This document shows positions 57,108 through 64,000 of a DNA stretch of 64,000 bases, piece after piece. Under the pieces are notes generated by a model. That model did not search any database and had not been told where the DNA came from. It was given only the letters and a program-made list of their open reading frames with translations. Source of the stretch: Dryomyza anilis (lineage: Eukaryota > Arthropoda > Insecta > Diptera > Dryomyzidae); the NCBI GenBank assembly GCA_951804985.1, contig OX638130.1, positions 121,161,593-121,225,592 of the forward strand, given 5' to 3'. Positions within the stretch are counted from its first letter, which is position 1, and every line of letters starts with the position of its first letter. A program made the position numbers and the translations under genes.

Positions 57108-59030
57108 AATTAATTTTTATTCAAAATTAAAATTTTCAATCAAAATTAAAATTTTCACTTAAAATTAAAATGTTCACTCAAAATTCAATTTTCACTCAAA
57201 ATTAAATTTTTCACTCAAAATTCACTTTTTCACTAAAAATTCAAATTTTCACTCAAAATTAAATTTTTCACTCACATTTCAATTTTTCACTCAAAATTAA
57301 ATTTTTCACTCAAAATTCAATTTTTCACTCAAAATTAAAATTTTCACTTAAAATTACACACAAAATTCAATTTTTCACTCAAAATTCAACTGTTCACTCA
57401 AAATTGAATATTTCACTCGAAATAAAATTTTTCACTCAAAATTCAATTTTTCAGTCAAAATTAAATATTTCACTCAAAATTAAGTTTTCACTCAAAATTA
57501 AATTTTTCACTCAAAATTCAATTTTAAATATTTCACTCAAAATTCAATTTTTCACTCAAAATTCAATTTCTCACTCAAAATTAAATATTTCACTCAAAAT
57601 TCTATTTTTAACATAAAATTAAATATTTCACTCAAAATTAAATTTTTACTCAAAATTAAATTTTTTACTCAAAATTCAATTTCTCACTCAAAATTAAATA
57701 TTTCACTCAAAATTCTATTTTTAACATAAAATTAAATATTTCACTCAAAATTAAATTTTTACTCAAAATTAAATTTTTTACTCAAAATTCAATTTTTCAC
57801 TCAAAATTAAATATTTCACTCAAAATTCTATTTTTCATTTAAAATTAAATTTTTCACTCAAAATTCAATTTTTCACTCGAAATTAAATTTTTCACTCAAA
57901 ATTCAATTTTTCACCCAAAATTAAAATTTTCACTCAAAATTAAAATGTTCACTCAAAATTAAATTTTCACTCAAAATTCATAATTTCACTTAAAATTCAA
58001 TTTACACTCAAAATTCAATTTTTCACTCAATATTCAATTGTTCACTCAAATTGAATATTTCACTCGAAATAAAATTTTTCACTCAAAATTTAATTTTTCA
58101 GTCAAAATTCAATTTTTCACTGACAATTAAATTTTTCACTCAAAATAAAATTTTTCACTCAAAATTCAACATTTCACTTTAAGTTCAATTTACACTAAAA
58201 ATTCAATTTTTCACTCAAAATTAAATATTTCACTCAAAATTAAACTTTTCACTAAAAATTCATTTTTTCACTCAAAATTAAATATTTCACTCAAAATTCT
58301 ATTTTCACTTAAAATGAAATTTTTCATTTAAAATTAAATATTTCACTTAAAATTCTATTTATCACTTAAAATAAAATATTTCACTCAATATTCAATTTTT
58401 CACTCAAAATTCAATTTTTCACTCAAAATTCAATTTTTCACTCAAAATTTAATTTTTCACTCAAAATTAAAATGTTCACTAAAAATTAAAATTTTCTCTG
58501 AAAATTCAATTTTTCACTTAAAATTCATTTTTTACTCAAAATTTTATTCTAAATTTTTCACTCAAAATTCAATTTTTCACTCAAAATTAAATATTTCCCT
58601 CAAAATTCAAATTTTCACTCAAAATACAATTTTTCACTTAAAATTCACTTTTTCACTCAAAATTCTATTTTTCACTCAAAATTAAAATTTTGCACTCAAA
58701 ATTAAATTTTTCACTCAAAATTAAAATTTTCACCCAAAATTCAATTTTTCACTCAAAATTAAATTTTTCACTCAAAATTCAATTTTTCAGTCAAAATAAA
58801 TTTTTTCTCTTAAACTTAAAATTTCACTCAAATAACTCGCAAAAAAAAATATTTGTTTCACCAAAAATTCAATTTCTCACTCAAAATTGAATTTTTCACT
58901 CAACCTAAAAATTAAGTTTTTTCCTAAAATTTCAAATTTTAGACTCAAATTCATTTTTATGTAAAATTTCTCAAAATAATTTTATTTTTCACTCTAAATT
59001 CAAATATTCACTCAAAATATATATTTCGTT
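57108..59030 (+). repeat. 19-bp minisatellite family A, array 6
   Basis: About 1.9 kb of TTTTTCACTCAAAATTMAA units. Block duplication is visible: CACTCAAAATTCTATTTTTA with ACATAAAATTAAATATTTCA occurs at about 57592 and again at 57708 (~116 bp apart), and CTCGAAATAAAATTTTTCAC occurs near 57415 and 58062. Confidence 0.94.
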
Positions 59031-59034
59031 GAAT

Positions 59035-61445
59035 ATACAAAAATTTCGTTAATCATTAAAACGGCACAATTAAAATCAAATAAATTGTATTATTTGATTA
59101 TAATAATCATTCAAACACATGTAATTCGGATACATGTTGTCGTTTTCATTGTCCTTGTTTTTGTTGTGCTGTTGTGTGGTCTGATTGCGCTTCGTTTACC
59201 GCCACACAGACCGACCGAGTGTTCATCAATATTGAATTAAAAATATCCTGCTGATGTCCTTTGCAGGCCACAATGTAAACGCGATACGTGGACGCGCTGC
59301 TGTCATGGTAACCGCAGCAACCCGTGGCCCGTACTGGATGCTGGACACTGGACAAATAGAAAAAGGCATTCATGCCATTAATACAATAAATACATTTAAT
59401 AAGTGGTTACGTGCGAATTTGTTGATTTTAAAACACATCATACACAATGCACATAATAAAGATATTTGTGGAAAAATTCAATTTTTTAATATTTTTTTAA
59501 TTTTTACCACTTATTTCGGTGTCGAGTGAAATTTAAAACCGTGGTGCTAAAAATTAAAAAACCATAAATTTTGTTGAATACTTTGCAACGACGCATGGGG
59601 CCCGACTGCCTGATGTTTGATGCTTTATTGCAGACCATAAATCTTGAATTAGCTTTTGTATAGAGCCGCTGCCTCCGCCACTGCTGTGATGGCATCGAGC
59701 GGCGGATAAAATTCCAACAGTGCGGCGCATATTCTGGGCCTTTTCCGAAGCCTGATGATGGAAAATCGATTTTCCAGCGCGTCTAGAACTTCCGCCGCTA
59801 ATGGTCAAATAAAAGCCTCAAACTGAGCCTCAACTGAGACCGAAACCGAGACTAAGGCCCAGACTTTGGCCCACGCCATGTGTTAACATGTGGCGCTTTT
59901 ATTAAAAATTCATTTGGCCACTGAACAGCACGAAGTCATGTGCAGCAGCAGCAGCTTTATTATACTTTTTAGTTGCCATGTCCTTGTAGGATGTGCGTTG
60001 CTTTGTAACCTTTGCCAGCTGCGCGCTTGAACTACGGCGGAGAGGAATTAAAGGATTTCTGACCCGCACAAAGTACAAATAATTCAGATGAATTGTTTAA
60101 AGAATGTTGCTGAGAGTAGAGCAAAACGAAAACAGAAAAATAAAGTTTTGAGCATAAAAAGTTTCTTGCAAGATATTTGTAGAGTTTACAAAAAATATTT
60201 GCTAGATTTAGGTTGAACTTTTTGTGCAGACAAATGCCTGAAATAAGGGGTTTGAAAATGTCGTTTTTAGAAATGTTTTAATTGCAATGTTGATGATTAA
60301 TATAAAAAATTATAAGATAAGAATTGTCTGAGGAAGAATGGTCTGAGGAAATAATTGCCAGGGAAGAATTGATCTGGAAATGTTTTTTTTTTTAGAGAAA
60401 AATTGTATCGGAGAAGAATTGCTGGAGAAAAAAAAGAAGTGTCAAAACAGAACTAACTGTCATTTTTTAATTAAAGTCCAGAGTACCATTAAACTTTACT
60501 ATTTTTCGGATTTCTAACAAAAGAAGCATTGTCCAGGGAAGGAATTATGGTGGAATAATTCTCCGGAGAAGAATTGTTCGGGTTAAGGAAGATCGTGCCG
60601 GAAATGAAACAAGTATCGAAAAAGGAATGCCTGTCTAATTTATTTACTTATTTTTGTAGATATGCACCATATAAACAGGTATTAATTTACATTATATATT
60701 GAAATGGTTTACGGAGTCATTATATTAGTCACTCTTCAGTGCTTTAAAAGAATTCTGTTTTTATTTTTTTTATATATTCTTTGTATTATTTTGCTGCCAA
60801 ATAACACGTTTAAAATAAATTTTCTATTAACCTTGGTAAATCCAAAAATATTTACCTGATTAACGTGTGCGTCGTCCTCGTCGTGGTCTCCATAGAATAC
60901 GTGTCATCTTAGCGCAGCAATTGATTTCGGAAGCAAGTCACACATGAGCGCACAAGCCCATGCACTCGAGCACGTAGCTCTTACGGCATGCACACTAATA
61001 CTACTATAAAACACACATACACCAGGACATCAGGACACAGGGAGACATTTGCACATGTACATGCGGAGACGGAGATTGGTGTCACCAGCAGTGATTATCC
61101 TTGAGTGCGTCTTTATTCACAGTTTGCCAATTCGAAGACACGCGTTCGGGGGCGTTGAATGTATATCTCACATGTATGTGCGTCTGTCTGTTTTTGTATC
61201 AGTGTTTAACACACACACACATACTGGCGCATCTATCAATACTTATAATTGTGCCAAGTAATAATCATAAAATATTCTGAAAGCGAACCTTTCGCCCCGC
61301 TGAAATCCCCTCATTGTGTCAGTGAGCGGGTAATGGTAAAGGCTCGAACGTGCTCATCATCTCATGGTACTACACAGTACACAGAAAATATGTTTACAAA
61401 TAATTTTCATAATTTTTTTTTAATATATAAAATTTACTACTTACC
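59035..61445. other. Intergenic DNA, no gene recognised
   Basis: GC-richer at 59140-60060 with small antiparallel open frames and no domain. (AC)n run near 61208-61222. Nothing supports an exon. Confidence 0.5.
60318..60610 (+). repeat. Degenerate ~15-17-bp GAAGAATTG minisatellite
   Basis: GAGGAAGAATGGTCTGAGGAA, GCCAGGGAAGAATTGATCTGG, ATCGGAGAAGAATTGCTGGAG, GTCCAGGGAAGGAATTATGG and CCGGAGAAGAATTGTTCGGG-type units (each longer string is given only by its first 20 bases or so) are interrupted at about 60442-60520 by unrelated AT-rich sequence. Confidence 0.6.
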
Positions 61446-61449
61446 CAAA

Positions 61450-64000
61450 CATAATTTTTCACAAAAAATTTAATTTATTCACTCAAAATTTAATTTTTCA
61501 CTAAAAATTTAATTTAACACTCAAAATTAACTTTTACACTTAAAATTCTATTTGTCACTAAAAATTTAATTTTTTTCTCAAAATTAAATTTTTCACTCAA
61601 AATTATATTTTTCACTCAATATTAAATTTTTCACTCAAAATTAAAATTTTCAGTCAAAATTACATTTTTCACTTAAAAGTAAATTTTTCACTCAAAATTA
61701 AATGTTTCACTTAAAATTCTATTTTTCACTAAAAATTAAATTTTTCTCTAAAAATTAAATTTTTCACTCAATTAAATTTTTCACTCAAAATTAAATTTTT
61801 CACTCAAAATTAAATTTTTCACTCAAATTTAAATTTTTCACTCAAAATTAAATTTTTCATTCAAAATTAAATTTTCACTCAAAATTAAATTTTTTACTTA
61901 AAATTCTATTTTTTACTCAAATTTTCCACTAAAAAAAAAATTTCTCTCAAAATTAAATTTTTCACTCAAAATTAAATTTTTCACTCAAAATTAAATTTTT
62001 CACTCAAAATTAAATTATTCACTCAAAATTAAATTTTTCACTTAAAATTCTATTTTGAACTCAAAATTAAATTTTTCACTCAAAAATTAAATTTTTCACT
62101 CGAAATTAAATTTTCACTCAAATTAAATTTTTCACTTAAAATTCTATTTTTTACTCAAAATTAAATTTTTCACTAAAAATTCATTTTTCACTCAAAAGTC
62201 ATTTTTTCACTCAAAATTCAATTTTTCACTCAAAATTCAATTTTTCACTCAAAATTCTTTTTTTTTTCACAAAACTTTTCACATATCAAATTTTCCTCAA
62301 AAAAAAAAAAATTCACTCGAAATTAAACTTTCAACTCAAAATTAATTTTTTCACTTACAATTCTATTTGTCACTAAAAATTTAATGTTTTACTCAAAATT
62401 AAATTTTTCACTCAAAATTAAATTTTTCACTCAAAATTAAATTTTTCACTCAAAATTAAAATTTTCACTCAAAATTAAATTTTTCACTCAAAATTAAATT
62501 TTTCACTCAAAATTAAATTTTTCACTCAAAATTAAATTTTTCACTCAAAATTAAATTTTTCACTTAAAATTCTATTTTTTACTCAAAATTAAATTTTACC
62601 CTAAAAATTAAATTTTTCACTCAAAATTAAATTTTTCACTCAAAATTAAATTTTTCACTCAAAATTAAATTTTTCACTCAAAATTAAAATTTTCACTCAA
62701 AATTAAATTTTTCACTCAAAATTAAATTTTTTAATCAAAATTAAATTTTTTAATCAAAATTAAATTTTTCATTAAAAATTAAATTTATCACTCAAAATTA
62801 AATTTTTCACTCAAAATTAAATTTTTCACTAAAAATTCATTTTTTCACTCAAATAAATTTTTTACTCAAAATTCATTTCTTTCACAAAACTCAATTTTTC
62901 ACTCGAAATTAAATTTTTCACTCAAAATTAAATTATTCACTCAAAATTAAATTTTTCACTTAAAATTCTATTTTGAACTCAAAATTAAATTTTTCACTCA
63001 AAAATTAAATTTTTCACTCGAAATTAAATTTTCACTCAAATTAAATTTTTCACTCAAAATTCAATTTTTCACTCAAAATTGTTTTTTTTTTCACAAAACT
63101 TTTCACATATCAAATTTTCCTCAAAAAAAAAAATATTCACTCGAAATTAAACTTTCAACTCAAAATTAATTTTTTCACTTACAATTCTATTTGTCACTAA
63201 AAATTTAATGTTTTACTCAAAATTAAATTTTTTCACTCAAAATTCAATTTTTCACTCAAAATTCAATTTTTCACTCAAAATTCTTTTTTTTTTCACAAAA
63301 CTTTTCACATATCAAATTTTCCTCAAAAAAAAAAAAATTCACTCGAAATTAAACTTTCAACTCAAAATTAATTTTTTCACTTACAATTCTATTTGTCACT
63401 AAAAATTTAATGTTTTACTCAAAATTAAATTTTTCACTCAAAATTAAATTTTTCACTCAAAATTAAAATTTTCACTCAAAATTAAATTTTTCACTCAAAA
63501 TTAAATTTTTCACTCAAAATTAAATTTTTCACTCAAAATTAAATTTTTCACTCAAAATTAAATTTTTCACTTAAAATTCTATTTTTTACTCAAAATTAAA
63601 TTTTACCCTAAAAATTAAATTTTTCACTCAAAATTAAATTTTTCACTCAAAATTAAATTTTTCACTCAAAATTAAATTTTTCACTCAAAATTAAAATTTT
63701 CACTCAAAATTAAATTTTTCACTCAAAATTAAATTTTTTAATCAAAATTAAATTTTTTAATCAAAATTAAATTTTTCATTAAAAATTAAATTTATCACTC
63801 AAAATTAAATTTTTCACTCAAAATTAAATTTTTCACTAAAAATTCATTTTTTCACTCAAATAAATTTTTTACTCAAAATTCATTTCTTTCACAAAACTCA
63901 ATTTTTCACTCGAAATTAAATTTTTCACTCAAAATTAAATTATTCACTCAAAATTAAATTTTTCACTTAAAATTCTATTTTGAACTCAAAATTAAATTTT
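61450..64000 (+). repeat. 19-bp minisatellite family A, array 7, with ~1-kb higher-order repeat (runs off the window)
   Basis: At least 2.55 kb of TTTTTCACTCAAAATTAAA units, the most homogeneous family A array here. Marker variants recur 1,007 bp apart: TTTTACCCTAAAAATTAAAT at 62594 and 63601, CATTTCTTTCACAAAACTCA at 62874 and 63881, TTCTATTTTGAACTCAAAAT at 62966 and 63973. A second marker, TCACAAAACTTTTCACATAT, occurs three times (62267, 63091, 63293), 824 and 202 bp apart. The window ends inside the duplicated unit. Confidence 0.96.

Overview
This window looks like gene-free, repeat-dominated euchromatic or pericentromeric DNA from a brachyceran fly, quite possibly a tephritid-type fruit fly. 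The evidence is strong A+T richness, many dipteran CAG/CAA (opa-like) tracts, broken Tc1/mariner transposons of the DD37E and DD41D groups, Jockey-like and RTE-like LINE debris, a tRNA-derived SINE, and MITEs. The species assignment is inference. I found no host protein-coding gene, rRNA or functional tRNA that I can support. The very long open frames at about 30.9-32.7 kb and 51.9-54.0 kb are artefacts of 8-bp satellites whose period never produces a stop in those frames.

Layout. 0-12 kb: arrays of a 19-bp minisatellite (family A, unit TTTTTCACTCAAAATTAAA) at 1-240, 1490-2890, 6800-8290 (reverse orientation) and 10200-11930, plus a 12-bp TTC-rich array at 3540-5690, separated by single-copy-looking AT-rich DNA. 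14-21 kb: a decayed tandem domain with a period of about 480 bp, in which a 15-bp box, TGACGTATGAGTAAC, stays nearly invariant while the rest of each unit has diverged. The domain contains an orientation flip with a palindromic junction at 18.36 kb, an inserted ~181-bp three-copy satellite and a MITE-like element. 21-30 kb: single-copy-looking DNA with a tRNA-derived SINE, a dead DD37E transposon (24529-25831), inverted-repeat structures and a CGATA cluster. 30.1-32.65 kb: a 10-bp array followed by an extremely pure 8-bp array. 33.8-35.1 kb: a dead DD41D transposon inside older decayed repeats. 36.7-38.4 kb: an (AT)n tract, the 3' end of a Jockey-like LINE (minus) and an RTE endonuclease fragment (plus), head to head. 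42.9-45.7 kb: two related MITEs around a second, unrelated ~181-bp three-copy tandem. 47.2-50.7 kb: a 17-bp satellite in two opposite orientations around a 0.6-kb island carrying a CTCF-like site. 52.0-55.5 kb: two 8-bp arrays whose units differ by one base. 56.2-64 kb: more family A, ending in a ~1,007-bp higher-order duplication cut by the window edge.

Nothing here forms an operon or pathway. The most interesting candidate system is the box-bearing ~480-bp repeat at 14-21 kb, which resembles, in logic only, satellites that keep a protein-binding box while the rest of the monomer drifts. Roughly 30% of the window is simple or short-period satellite (estimated by eye from array boundaries).
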